Source: Saccharina japonica (taxonomy: Eukaryota; Sar; Phaeophyceae; Laminariales; Laminariaceae). From it: a stretch of DNA of 64,000 bases. Of this stretch, positions 53,301 to 60,809 are shown piece after piece; positions within the stretch are counted from its first letter, which is position 1, and each line of letters begins with the position of its first letter. Position numbers and translations under genes: made by a program. The notes beneath the pieces were generated by a model. That model searched no databases. It had not been told where the DNA came from and saw only the letters and a program-made list of their open reading frames with translations. The stretch is from positions 1 through 64,000 of the forward strand of contig MEHQ01000117.1 in NCBI GenBank assembly GCA_008828725.1, in the 5' to 3' direction.

Positions 53301-53805
53301 GCAAGCAGCAGCATATCACCATCTCACCATCAGCATCAGCAGCAGTAGAAGCAACCAAGCAAGCACCACCAAGCCGTTGGATGGCAGCTATGTATGGTGC
53401 ACGCCATCCATGCAGACACTAGAACCAGGGCTCTCGACCCGCAGGCGGGCACTCGAGGCACGCCTAAATCGAAACATGCAAACACAAACAAGACAAGACA
53501 ACCAAGATAGAAGACACTTAAATATTACACTCGGCTAGAACTTACCCATTTGCAATGTGCTCCGAGACTGCCATATCAGAAAATCGCAGATTCCAGTTGC
53601 AAGCCGAAGGGTCTGCATCGTCCGGAGATTGCCTGAGACGATGGTTAGCCCCACAATTCTCAACACCAACAGCTCTTCGCGTGGCGAGCGCGGTTCTCCC
53701 GAAGGACGAGTCCGTTGACACAGCAGTCGCCCTGCTGTTGGACATGGGTGGGGTTGGCTGCTTCATAGGTTTCGTCCCGATCTCGGCCGAGTGGGAGCAG
53801 CCCAT
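37808..53805 (-). CDS. TKL-type Ser/Thr (dual-specificity-like) protein kinase, six exons
   Basis: The joined exons total 1098 nt: 365 codons plus stop, with every phase matching. Visible kinase residues are the Gly loop NGGYCTV (86-92), Lys105 in RAVK, the alpha-C Glu124 in NEIRIL, HRDLKPSN (221-228), DFG (241-243), APE (258-260), DMYSYGVVLWEL after the APE, and the C-lobe CW...PDYRPDAWQ. All catalytic residues are present, so it should be active. The N-terminus MGCSHS is a textbook Gly2 myristoylation/Cys3 palmitoylation signal, implying membrane attachment. DFG to APE spans only 19 residues, so a phase-0 mini-exon may be missing between 41497 and 39939. The start at 53805 rests on the acylation motif; the frame is open further upstream. 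TKL placement is by pattern and would need a tree. Confidence 0.88.
38040..38215 (+). repeat. 25-bp tandem repeat in kinase intron
   Basis: GAATGTGACCGTTAGGATCG, ACGGTT four to six times with decay to the right. It begins 38 bases from exon 6. Confidence 0.85.
38233..38350. mobile_element. MITE family A, one arm eroded, GT repeat inside
   Basis: The right arm GATCCTGTTTACTATGG then TCCTCCGTATTA is clear. The left arm is reduced to GTTTAGTAAACATAGGC. A (GT)n run of about 40 bases (38274-38314) has expanded in the GTGTGT centre typical of this family. Confidence 0.5.
38380..38550 (+). repeat. Dispersed repeat (ACGAAAAAGGCGG family)
   Basis: TTCCGAGCCGGTACAAAACA, GGACACACAACG-like and CATTTCCATAATA, CTCGGCGTTTACATTG. 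Related copies lie at 4432-4570 and 55382-55560. Confidence 0.6.
38941..39033 (-). CDS. Kinase exon 5 (helix F region)
   Basis: Thirty-one codons between ATTCCTGCAG|GTG and CGCAAA|GTGAGT: VDMYSYGVVLWELCSLQ, then KPFAGMSPYQHARK. This is subdomain IX-X with the invariant Asp272 in VDMYS. Confidence 0.93.
39868..39939 (-). CDS. Kinase exon 4 (activation segment and APE)
   Basis: Twenty-four codons between CACTCCAG|ATG and GAGAAG|GTGCGT: MTGQTGSQRFMAPEVF, then DGMPYNEK. The MTGQTGS(Q)R(F)MAPEV pattern is the phosphorylatable activation segment and P+1 loop common in plant and algal TKL kinases. Confidence 0.92.
40770..41040 (+). repeat. 21-24-bp tandem repeat in kinase intron
   Basis: GAGGGTACTACTCGCACTC, TACCC repeated about eleven times. 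It would translate as LPEGTTRT repeats but lacks gene context. Confidence 0.85.
41497..41569 (-). CDS. Kinase exon 3 (catalytic loop and DFG)
   Basis: Seventy-three nt between GCCTCGCAG|T and GCCAGG|GTTAGG. It reads DLKPSNIGISEDGTLKV, then FDFGLAR. The leading T completes the Arg codon of HRD, giving full phase agreement with exon 2 across 10.4 kb of intron. Confidence 0.9.
41983..42150 (-). mobile_element. SINE 3' half, minus orientation
   Basis: Read on the minus strand it has GTGGGGAGGG, AGAGCCTACTATGTGACC, CCGGTTCTGAGTTACAC and AAAGATAATAAATGGGG, the SINE 3' half. A TATTAATAG insertion sits inside it. Confidence 0.7.
42283..42340 (-). repeat. Short retroposon-like tail repeat
   Basis: On the minus strand: CGAGTTTCGACGAAATCC, TCGATCTCACAGCTG, then a T run of 21. 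The same sequence with T runs occurs on the plus strand at 21050-21100 and 58404-58455, and diverged at 38822-38875. Confidence 0.65.
43190..43270. mobile_element. MITE family B (80-bp hairpin)
   Basis: TACCACTTTCCATAAATATA, AGCACCGTTTG, a short loop, then AAGGTGCTTATATTTATG and CAGAGTGGTA. Nearly the whole element folds into one stem. Confidence 0.75.
44804..44888. mobile_element. MITE family B
   Basis: TACCACTCTTGTCCCCAAAC at the left and TTTTGAAACAGAGTGGTA at the right. The inner arms are AAGCTCATTTTG and CCGGTGCTTAAA. Confidence 0.65.
46048..46166. mobile_element. MITE family A (TATTACGG ends)
   Basis: Both ends read TATTACGG(A/G)GGACCATAG when read inward, followed by AATAGGACC on each side. 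A 119-bp palindrome-ended element with an internal GTGTGTGCCATAGGTCC. No coding capacity. Confidence 0.75.
46470..46587. mobile_element. MITE family A, adjoining a family B hairpin
   Basis: GCGGGGGACCATAGTAAATA, AACAGGACCAAATAT and, at the right, ACCGTAGGTTCTATTTAC. A family B element begins immediately at 46588 and disrupts the right end. Confidence 0.6.
46588..46664. mobile_element. MITE family B
   Basis: TACCACTCTGTTCCGCAATA, AGAACCGTTTG at the left; AGTTGCTTATATTTCGG and AACGTACTGG at the right, the terminal arm having decayed. Confidence 0.6.
46719..46966 (+). mobile_element. tRNA-derived SINE, 3'-truncated copy
   Basis: A box TAGAGTAGTGG at 46730-46740 and B box AGATCGAATCC at 46773-46783. 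The body matches the copy at 49162 almost base for base up to GAAGAGCC, where the next partial copy is joined. Confidence 0.83.
46967..47150 (+). mobile_element. SINE fragment joined in tandem
   Basis: It resumes inside the tRNA-like head (GCTTCAAAGACTACTATC), runs to GTAGGCGGA, then is interrupted by a G run at 47096-47118, with a degraded tail TAATCTGAGTTTCGACC. It probably arose by recombination between copies. Confidence 0.75.
47166..47458 (+). mobile_element. SINE, diverged subfamily
   Basis: It has the same GGTCGCCCCGG head but a different anticodon-arm region: A box TAGTCTAGTGG (47182-47192) and a B-box-like GGATTCAAGTTTCC. The body CTTCTCGCGATAAAAACGC and 3' GTGATCCGGATCTGAGTC are shared. 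It suggests a second, older subfamily or another parent tRNA. Confidence 0.75.
47546..47623. mobile_element. MITE family B
   Basis: TACCAGTATGTCCCTAAATA at the left and CGGTGCTTGTATTTCAGG, ACAGAGCCGTA at the right. Confidence 0.6.
47779..47957. mobile_element. MITE family C, inverted relative to the 57.8 kb copy
   Basis: CAGTACAAGACACCAATTAA at the left and CCTGTTTCTTATTAGG, TGTCCTGTACTG at the right. The internal ACCACCCTCTCTC block is the reverse complement of GAGAGAGAGGGTG in the other copy. TA flanks only the left end. Confidence 0.7.
49162..49509 (+). mobile_element. tRNA-derived SINE, full-length copy with poly(A)
   Basis: The head GGTCGCCCCGG is followed by an A box TAGTGTAGTGG (49173-49183) and a B box GGATCGAATCC (49222-49232). 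Then come a TTTGTCTTTATTTG(A)5 block, a body with CGACGAGGGAAGAAAGTGCTG and CTTCTCGCGATAAAAATGC, a 3' motif CCCCGGATCTGAGTTACG, GATAATAAATGGGATG, and a 20-base A tract. The layout (RNA polymerase III head, body, A tail, about 348 bp) is that of a SINE. Confidence 0.85.
49600..49760 (+). repeat. Dispersed repeat related to the 61.5 kb duplication
   Basis: GCATCTCTCTACGTAG, GAAGAATCAGGTCGGACATT, GGGTGTGGTCGAGTGG and TTCAACGTGAAGAC match the 3' part of the 61.3-61.9 kb repeat. Further pieces are at 48500-48600 and 47695-47740. Confidence 0.6.
50344..50457. mobile_element. MITE family A
   Basis: It starts TATTACGGAGGACCATAG and ends in CACCCCGTAATA, with inner AATAGGACC/GGTCCTATT arms. One arm has the variant GTGGGCTAATG found also at 6096. 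Confidence 0.75.
52023..52427 (-). CDS. Kinase exon 2 (N-lobe to HR of HRD)
   Basis: The acceptor is GACTGACGCAG|G and the donor GTGCACCG|GTGAGT. It covers GYCTVLACTLNGEKRAVK through RLRHPHLCSVYG, the hinge LPFLVLERL, and LRYLHDES to IVH. The block is GC-rich, unlike the intron that follows. An insertion between hinge and helix E (GTDVDDTSLRAKLRQRR) is longer than usual. Confidence 0.92.
53546..53805 (-). CDS. Kinase exon 1 (acylation motif, N-terminal tail, Gly loop start)
   Basis: It begins MGCSHSAEIGTKPMKQ and ends DMAVSEHIAN, then GG at the donor AATGG|GTAAGT, which joins the next exon's G to make Gly87. A good acceptor upstream (ATACCTACAG|GGG at about 53897), followed by a CAG-encoded five-Gln run, offers a longer alternative exon. 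Confidence 0.82.
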
Positions 53806-54547
53806 CTCCTCTGATGCTGATCGTCCCTGCTCAACCTGTTTTTCAATTCGTACACAGCACTGCTGCTGCTGCTGATGATGATATGGTCGAGGCCCCTGTA
53901 GGTATGATATTGTGACTACTAAACTATCGCAGCCTTGCTGGCTGCAGTAGATCTGCGTCCCTCGTCGTGATGTCTGCCAAAGCACAGCGGGGTCTTGAGA
54001 ACGTGTGGCGGATTGCAGAGCCTCCCTCCGAAGCGCAGCGAGAGGGCCACGCCGGTGGCTATCGCTGCTCCCGCCAACAAAGGTGCTTATCTCCGCTGTG
54101 AATGTTGGTCCTCTCTGCCTGACGCTGGTCGCGTTATCTCCAGCACACAGAAAAGAGGTAGAACGCCGGAACGGGGTATTCTAGGTACCGCCCAAAGGAG
54201 GAGTAAACCTTGGTCCAGTGACGTAATACCTGCGTGACAGCCTCAACCTCGCTTCTGCGCGGATGTTGGAGTCTTGGGTACTGTAGGTAGCGTTGGTATA
54301 AGGACAGCTCGTCGGCTATTAGCAGCTAGCGTTCTTAGACGCACTCATCACTGTTGTCGATGGGCGGGGTTCCTGAAAATGTCGAGAACAAATCCTCCGC
54401 CACATCCCCTGATCCCTGGGAAGTATCCTATACAATATTGTGCAAACCCAAAAATCAAACTTTTGAGAGTATCAAGTCTTGAGATACTTAGCCTTCGGCG
54501 CCGACAGAGCTTGCGGGAGTGAGGTATAACACCCTACAGCTGTTACT
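53806..54547. promoter_or_regulatory. Divergent promoter region between kinase and CCDC12-like gene
   Basis: The two start codons face away from each other across 742 bases. The interval has a CpG-containing, moderately GC-rich middle (54000-54200) and no clear TATA box. It must hold both 5' UTRs and probably both promoters. If the minus exons at 55.8-60.4 kb belong to the kinase gene, it would instead lie within an intron. Confidence 0.4.
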
Positions 54548-54755
54548 ATGAGTGAGGATGGCGCGGCAAGGAGGAGAAGATTAAAAGACCTCAAAGAGAA
54601 GGCCAGCAAGAGCATCAAATTCAGGAACTATCGCCCACAAGATGCGGCTGCTAGACAGCAGGCCGCAGACAGCAAAATAGCTGGCGGCGCGAAGGGTGGC
54701 GGTGGTACCGGTGCGAGTGGCAGGTCCAAGACCGCGTCGAATGCTTCGGAAGAAG
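54548..54755 (+). CDS. CCDC12/Cwf18-family splicing factor, first exon
   Basis: ATG at 54548 opens MSEDGAARRRRLKDLKEK, then KSIKFRNYRPQDAAAR. The Arg/Lys-rich helix followed by (K/R)(F/L)RNYxPxD is the signature of CCDC12 (fission yeast Cwf18), a small coiled-coil protein of the Prp19/NTC-containing spliceosome. The exon ends GAAG|GTACGA (phase 1) after a Gly/Ser-rich linker. The family is usually about 150-170 residues. The C-terminal half (a WDLKRD-like motif) was not found downstream in this window, so either a long intron carries it beyond 64 kb or the gene is broken. The start is head to head with the kinase start. Confidence 0.7.
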
Positions 54756-54849
54756 GTACGAGGCAATCCTTTGATCGTAAAAGTGTAGCTTGTGGTGCTG
54801 CCGTGCACATCTCTGCTTCTACGCGTTGGCTTTTTCTGTTTGCTATGAA

Positions 54850-54932
54850 TACCAATATGTCCGAAAATGTAAGAATCGTTTTAATATTCATTTTATAATA
54901 AAACGTTCTTTACATATCCGGACAGAGTGGTA
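54850..54932. mobile_element. MITE family B, just after the CCDC12-like exon
   Basis: TACCAATATGTCCGAAAATG, AAGAATCGTTTTA at the left and AAACGTTCTTTACATATCC, GGACAGAGTGGTA at the right. It starts 95 bases past the exon donor. Confidence 0.7.
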
Positions 54933-55619
54933 CCACTTACAAGAAGGTACATTTAAGACCACCTACGATTAGCACGTCGTAGTCTAATTCGAAGTTATTT
55001 GTTCACGAAACATGGGTGCCGGCCGCACGAGGCTTATCTTCAAACCGCAGCAAGCAGCAGCGTGTACGGTGTACGGTACAGGAGGGTAGAGTACTCGCTG
55101 TGTGCTAAGTACGTATAATATCACACCTGGTACTGTTTTGACTGCTGTGTACACGAACGAGTACTTATCGTACATATAAACGCTGCGTCTGCTGAGTCCA
55201 TCCGGCCTCTGCAATCTACGTGTTAGCGTCAAGTATTGTTGTCGCCACGCGTACAGGTTATGTATCATACATACCGGTACGATATACCATACCTGGTATG
55301 GCACACCGCAGCAGTATGATACCGGTGTACCAGGTATATAGTGGGTATACTGTAATCAAGATAGCACACCCCCTCTGGGATGAATTTCGAATTTCCGGTC
55401 AATTTTCTCCAAAACAAGGGGGACGGACACACACGATTAATAGTACAAAATTATGGCTTTAGGAATGTCGGATATATCTCGTCGAGACTTTTCCATGATA
55501 GACACATCTCTTGGCGTTTACACTCTCTCCATTAGTCGAGAAAACCAGCTTAAGGCTTATTAATAGGACTTGAGGCTCAAGACAGTCCTTCGTCCAAGGG
55601 GGGGGGGTGCGTTATCTTA

Positions 55620-55701
55620 TCCCACTCTGTCCAGTATGTAAGGACCGTTTGCATAGCAATCTGTAGTCGAAACGATCCTCCTGTTTCGGGACAGAGTGAT
55701 A
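55620..55701. mobile_element. MITE family B
   Basis: TCCCACTCTGTCCAGTATG, TAAGGACCGTTTG at the left and AAACGATCCTCCTGTTTC, GGGACAGAGTGATA at the right. Confidence 0.65.
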
Positions 55702-55773
55702 CCAAGTGCCCGGTATACCAGAAAGGGGGGAACACTTCTGCCAAGCCCCTCATCAAGCTCATCAGCCTTCTAC

Positions 55774-55874
55774 CTTTCCGGCAGCAGCGCAAGTTTCTCC
55801 CAGTCACTTAAGTCACCAAACCAGCGTTCTGTTGTCTGCCGGATCATGGTCTCTTCTCCAACCCCCACCGTGTC
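55774..55874 (-). CDS. Unassigned gene exon C
   Basis: The acceptor is GAAACAAG|GAC with a TTGTCTTTATG tract and the donor GGAAAG|GTAGAA. It reads DTVGVGEETMIRQTTER, then WFGDLSDWEKLALLPE. It is phase 0 at entry, matching exon B, and phase 2 at exit. A phase-compatible acceptor near 53940 (CTACTGCAG|C) would connect it to the kinase reading frame, so A-C may be an N-terminal extension of the kinase with the CCDC12-like exon nested on the other strand. Confidence 0.5.
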
Positions 55875-56789
55875 CTTGTTTCTTTCATAAAGACAACCCT
55901 TCTTGTTCCATCCAATACATGTATCCCTTATCCCCTGCGCTATCACGCCTCCTATGTATGTGTACGAGGTAGGTTCAGTACGTCGCTCCACAATCCACAA
56001 ACACACCCCAGATTTCCTTCGTTCAGCCTTTTGTATCCTCCACTTTGAAACTTTTCACGTTTTTATACTACGAGTACGACAGGGAAAACGTAATGAAAAA
56101 AGACGATTTTTTGCAGCATCGGCCCACACGAAACAAAACGGGCTGCTATCATATGAGTATTCATAGGTTTTAGACTTGAAGGGTGATGTCATGACGTCTT
56201 GGGGTTTCAGAGGGGAATTTTGACGACCAAAAGTGCCGATTATAGCTACATACTAAGGCTACTGCGTGATTGGGGGGTGATATCATAGTACACATTGGTG
56301 TCCGAGTTACCATGCAAGGTATGCAGGCACGGCGCCAATCAACATGATCCTACCCCTACTGCTCGGTGCTCCCGCTGTTCGTAGACGGCTGACAAGACCA
56401 ACATATATCGGTGTTGGGGCGCTTTCCCTTACACCCCTTAACCGGCCGTCAAAACTGAAAAAAACTTATCCCACACTAATTTCAAGTAGTTTGTCCCCCA
56501 ACACGTGGGACTTCGTACGTTGTTCTTAAGTGGTTAAAAGGGGTCCCAAAGAGGTAATTACCGTAATTACCGTAATTAATAGGTATCGGGTACGTATTAA
56601 TAGTTGATATTGATATAATAGTGTCCAGGACGTCATCATCTCAGGGCTGGGACTGCAGTTAGCTTATTACTAACTGTAATGCAACATGCAACTTGCAGGA
56701 GAGGGACCAGCGCGCGGCGTAGTGATGTTCCGTATGGACGTGTAATACGTAGACGTACATACGATTACTGTACAGCAGTAGTGGTGGTC

Positions 56790-56945
56790 CCACTTATTAA
56801 GTGCGGTCCATTTAAGTGCGGTCCCTTTTAAGTGCGGGGTCCCACTTGAGCGTGGTGAAAATCTCTCGTCACCAAGTCATCCCAATTGAGTGCGGCTGCC
56901 GCACTTATGTGGGGCCGGTCCCAGTTAAGTGCGGCACTCGCACTA
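56790..56945. repeat. AAGTGCGGTCCC cluster
   Basis: TTAAGTGCGG repeated six times in direct and inverted form, ending in CCGCACTTATGTGG, so the block can fold on itself. Function unknown. Confidence 0.7.
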
Positions 56946-56959
56946 AACCGGAATCGTAA

Positions 56960-57556
56960 CGCCTCCGCAGGCTAGCCCTACCCTCACCGCAGAGTCGGCG
57001 AAGGGAGTTCCATACGGCTCCGAGGATGCTGGAGTGTTGGCGCTGTCAAAAGCGCTCAACGCTTCGAGCTTCGGTGCGCATGAGGCGGCAGCGCAGGGGT
57101 CCGGTGTTAACGACACCGAGTTGAGCGACGTGTTGGCGGACCCCGACATCTCCCCGGGAAAGCCGGCAGACAAAGCTGGCATTGGAGGCGGCTAGAGTGT
57201 GGACAACAGTAGCGAAGGAGGAGGATGCAGTTACTGTAAGGCTATGCTACTGGATGAGCGCGGCATGATGACGGGGAACGACCATTAGCGACTCGATCGT
57301 AGAGAAGGGTGACAATTCTGAGGGCCAGAGCGAGGACAGCGATGATGAGACTGGGGGGGGGGGTCGGGGGCATCGCTGCGCCGCCGTCTTTCGAGCAAGC
57401 TTCGTCGCTATTCGGTTCCCTCGTAAGGAGCTTTGCGGAGTCGTTTAACAATCACGAGGCCGCGTACTATCTGCACATGGCCAGGATGTCGTTTCTCGAA
57501 GCCTATGCTTCCAACCGAGCGCGGCAGACGGACATTCGGGAGTTCGGGAGCGCCTG
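56960..57556 (+). pseudogene. Broken coding-like region, unknown
   Basis: After CGCCTCCGCAG| (56964) one frame reads AESAKGVPYGSEDAG, then LSKALNASSFGAHEAAA and SDVLADPDISPGK to a TAG near 57193. A second open piece, after an acidic DNSEGQSEDSDDE stretch and a G10-11 run at 57350-57362, reads SFEQASSLFGSLVRSF, then NNHEAAYYLHMARMSF and ends at 57556. The pieces are in different frames with the G run between them, so this is a frameshifted gene or mobile-element ORF, or an assembly slip. No family recognised. Confidence 0.4.
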
Positions 57557-57831
57557 ATGAATTGGCCCGCAATCTGTGAGGTAGATGGTGTCGTCGAGAA
57601 ACGATGTGCTTAATCCTCCTGTTAGTATTTACGTACGTACCTGGTATACAGCAGTAATACTGCTGTAGGACAGCAGCTGCGCCATAAATTGGGGGCGCCG
57701 TGCGTGAGGGCGGATGCGTGCGTGCTTGGCATCAGCTGTGAATACAGCACTTCAGACTGCTGTGTTCCTTTTGTATTGGTCAGTACTAACACGTGGATTA
57801 AACATGAAGCAAGCCAACGCTTCTTCTAGTA

Positions 57832-58006
57832 CAGTATAGGACACCAATTAAGAAACAGGAAAGCTAGCCCAGGCTGGATTTATTATTCGAGAGAGAGGGT
57901 GTTTTCTGCGCTAACTTCAAGATAACGACTCTCGAATTTCTTAATTTCCTCTCAATTTCAGCCTGGCTTTCTTATTACCCTGTTTCTTATTAGGTCTCCT
58001 GTACTG
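57832..58006. mobile_element. MITE family C (Tc1/mariner-like ends, TA flanks)
   Basis: CAGTATAGGACACCAATTAA, GAAACAGG at the left; CCTGTTTCTTATTAGG, TCTCCTGTACTG at the right. TA sits directly outside both ends, as expected for a Tc1/mariner target duplication. About 175 bp, no ORF. Confidence 0.75.
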
Positions 58007-58889
58007 TATTACTGGTGTACAGAGTGTACAGCAGTGCATCGTACCCGGGGCCTCGATGGCTCTGATCATTTCCTCATGACTGCTGTGCCTGGATGGCTCT
58101 CATCTACGTTAATTCGGCCCCCGCGCTATTCATGGTAGCTGTTACACGGATAAGTTATGCACGGAGGCTTGTACCCCCGGGGACCGCTCGTCATCATCCC
58201 CGTTTTCGTGCCTATCAAAACCTCAACCGGAAACCCGCCTGGATCCACAGTTATGCCCAGAGAACCGCCGCAACATACGAATATAGCTTGCAATCTACTG
58301 CTGTTTCCCCACAATCCCACTTGAGGGCAATACCGCACTAACGCGGAACCCAATATAGTACTCGTAAGTACGCGCGATCGAAGTATTACACTCAGCTAGC
58401 AAAGATGAGCTTCGACGAAATCCTCGAGCTCACAGCTGTTGTTTTTTTTATTTTTTTATTTTTAAATATACGGTACCGCACTCATCCGGTTTTGTGCGGT
58501 TATACGTATCGGTTTTTCGACCCGCCGCGCTTCGGTGGGACCACCACTTGTACTCGTATGATATATGTATTAACATGTACGGATGATAAGACCGAATGTC
58601 TCGTTGTACAGCACTATCGCTATTTTTAGTACGCGGGTGGTTGTACGTATGATACGTCTAGGTACGGTTGTACGTGCCTCGTAAAACTCGTATACGTCTT
58701 CTATGTATATAGTCAGCTTCAATTTTGCAAGTGTGCTGCTGTGCCGGTAATTCGTTCGTACCAGGAATACATATTATATGATGGGATACATAGGCTATCG
58801 TACATATGATATAAAATATCATACGATATGACGTATACTTGCTGCAATACTGATACAGCAGTACAGCAGTATGAATAGTACTTACTTAC

Positions 58890-58959
58890 CTCGTAGCAAA
58901 GCTCCATCTCCCATCTCCGAACGCGTTGCGTATACATACTGATACTTAGACCTCTACGG
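58890..58959 (-). CDS. Unassigned gene exon B
   Basis: The donor TACGAG|GTAAGTAAG is near-perfect. The acceptor is ACAGCAG|C. It reads RRGLSISMYTQRVRRW, then EMELCYE. It enters after phase 2, as exon A leaves, and itself leaves at phase 0. Confidence 0.6.
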
Positions 58960-60267
58960 CTGCTGTTGCTGTAGTATACGTACATGTGTGTGTTCTTCAT
59001 TAAACCGTCCTTTTTTTTTGTATGTTCCTGGTACTGCTGTACGTATGATATAATATTATCGTACGTACGTACTTTGTACGTTCTGTGTTCTGTCGTAAAC
59101 GGTATACTATCGGTGATGCACAAACAACAAACAAACGTAGGCTTGCTTCGTCACGGAACACAGATCATATCATAGATCACAGATCTCAGTTTGATCTGCT
59201 CCAAATACAGCATTATGACGTACCTGGTACGTACTCGTAGTGTTTTCGATGCCAAAAAGCAAAAAAAGCGAAAATATCAGTATAGTACGAGGTACCTGGC
59301 ACCAGGTATTGAATAAGAACTCTGTTACACTAATATATGTGTACGTACCCGGCACCTGGTATGTACCAAATACCCAACACTATTTAATACCAGTAGGGCT
59401 CGGTACTGGGCCAGTGTCTACAGGCCGTAAATCACTCCTGGCTGAGGGAGGTGCCAGGTTTCCAGGATACAGACTATTTTTGTAAGCCCCACTAAAACGC
59501 CTCATAATACAACGGAAACCCATCGAAACGTGCGCATGCCAAAAGAGAGAACACCTTCCTGGTTCTTGCACAAGCGAGGCCGCAGGAATACGGTAAGGTG
59601 TGTTGTGTGTACAGCAACATTCCGTACACGCCTGTACAATATCACCGTACACTTTGTTCGCATTATCTACTTTTCCTGAGTCAATCTACCACCCCTGAAC
59701 CAAATATCACCTTTGAGCTACGCCCCAAACCAACGCACATATTATACATACCATGTGTTTTAGCTCTAGTGGAGCCAAATCGCGTCACAACGTGTCCCCG
59801 GAAAAGTGCTTCCAGCGAGGCCCTCCGGGGGCGCCATCGCCTCGCCAGCCGGAGGGGGGGGGCGATGGTCGCGACTTGGCACCCTTCTCCTGGATATAGA
59901 GTTATTTGTCAGTACTTAGCTCTACTGAATACGGAATACGGGACTGAAAGGAAAAATGAAAAATGGGAAAACGGGCCGCTGGAGTTCTTGCGTGAAAGAG
60001 ACAAGAGCCGATACGGACGAGTGGAAATAACGAAATAACGCCTCCTTGTTACTTTGTCGACAGCGAGTGGTGGGTGGTTGGGTGGTGGTATCGCTGTGTC
60101 TCGCTCCCCCAACCCCCAAGAAGGATGAAGCAGACATACAAAAAAAACAACAAAAACACAAAACAGAAAAAACAACATCAACCATAACGACAACAACAAA
60201 AACGCTGACACAACAACCGAAACACCGCCACAACAAAAACAACAACAACGTCAACAAACGGTAGTAC

Positions 60268-60354
60268 CTGGTTATGGCAGAATACTCGTAGGTGCCACGT
60301 ACTTTAGTTAGTCTGGAAACTTGCTGGAACCTGTCGGCCATCTCCTTCATCGAT
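60268..60354 (-). CDS. Unassigned gene exon A (helical)
   Basis: The acceptor AGTTTTTTCGCAG|A is excellent; the donor is ACCAG|GTACTA (a second donor AAA|GTACGT lies inside). It reads SMKEMADRFQQVSRLTK, then VRGTYEYSAIT. Its final AG joins the C opening exon B to give Ser. No family recognised. Confidence 0.55.
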
Positions 60355-60739
60355 CTGCGAAAAAACTAAGAAAAACGAGGAGATGAGTGTGTATCTTTGA
60401 TCTTCTCTTATTCCCAACCGTCCAGGAAAGATTTGCAGAAAAATGACTGACTACGTATGATATCATCATCATGCACAGCGCGTCTCCTACTAATTACCTT
60501 TCACTTCGGACTTCGGATACTACGTAGAGTCGGGGCTGCTGCTTCGTGAAGTCGGTGCTGCTGTGGTCTTAATACTTTCGGCACTCTTTTTCCCGTTGTA
60601 AAGATCGTTCTTGACGAAAAAAAATATATTTAGGGAAAAAAAAAACGAAATTTCGTTGTTGCTTTTTTTCTTTCTTTTTTCAGTTTTCGAGGACGATATT
60701 TTCTCCAAAAAAAAAACGAAAAGTTTTGAACCTCTGGAA

Positions 60740-60809
60740 AAAGAGCCAGTCTAGTTTTGACCCGTCAAGCCTCTTTAATGATTGGAGGGCGATGCAAATT
60801 GGTGTCCAG
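60740..60809 (+). CDS. Possible short plus-strand exon
   Basis: It reads SSFDPSSLFNDWRAMQIG and ends GTCCAG|GTTAGA. The upstream acceptor is poor (A-rich). A further open stretch, ECRNEMVDRVARYRLD and stop, lies at 60903-60962, but no acceptor keeps phase. Confidence 0.25.
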
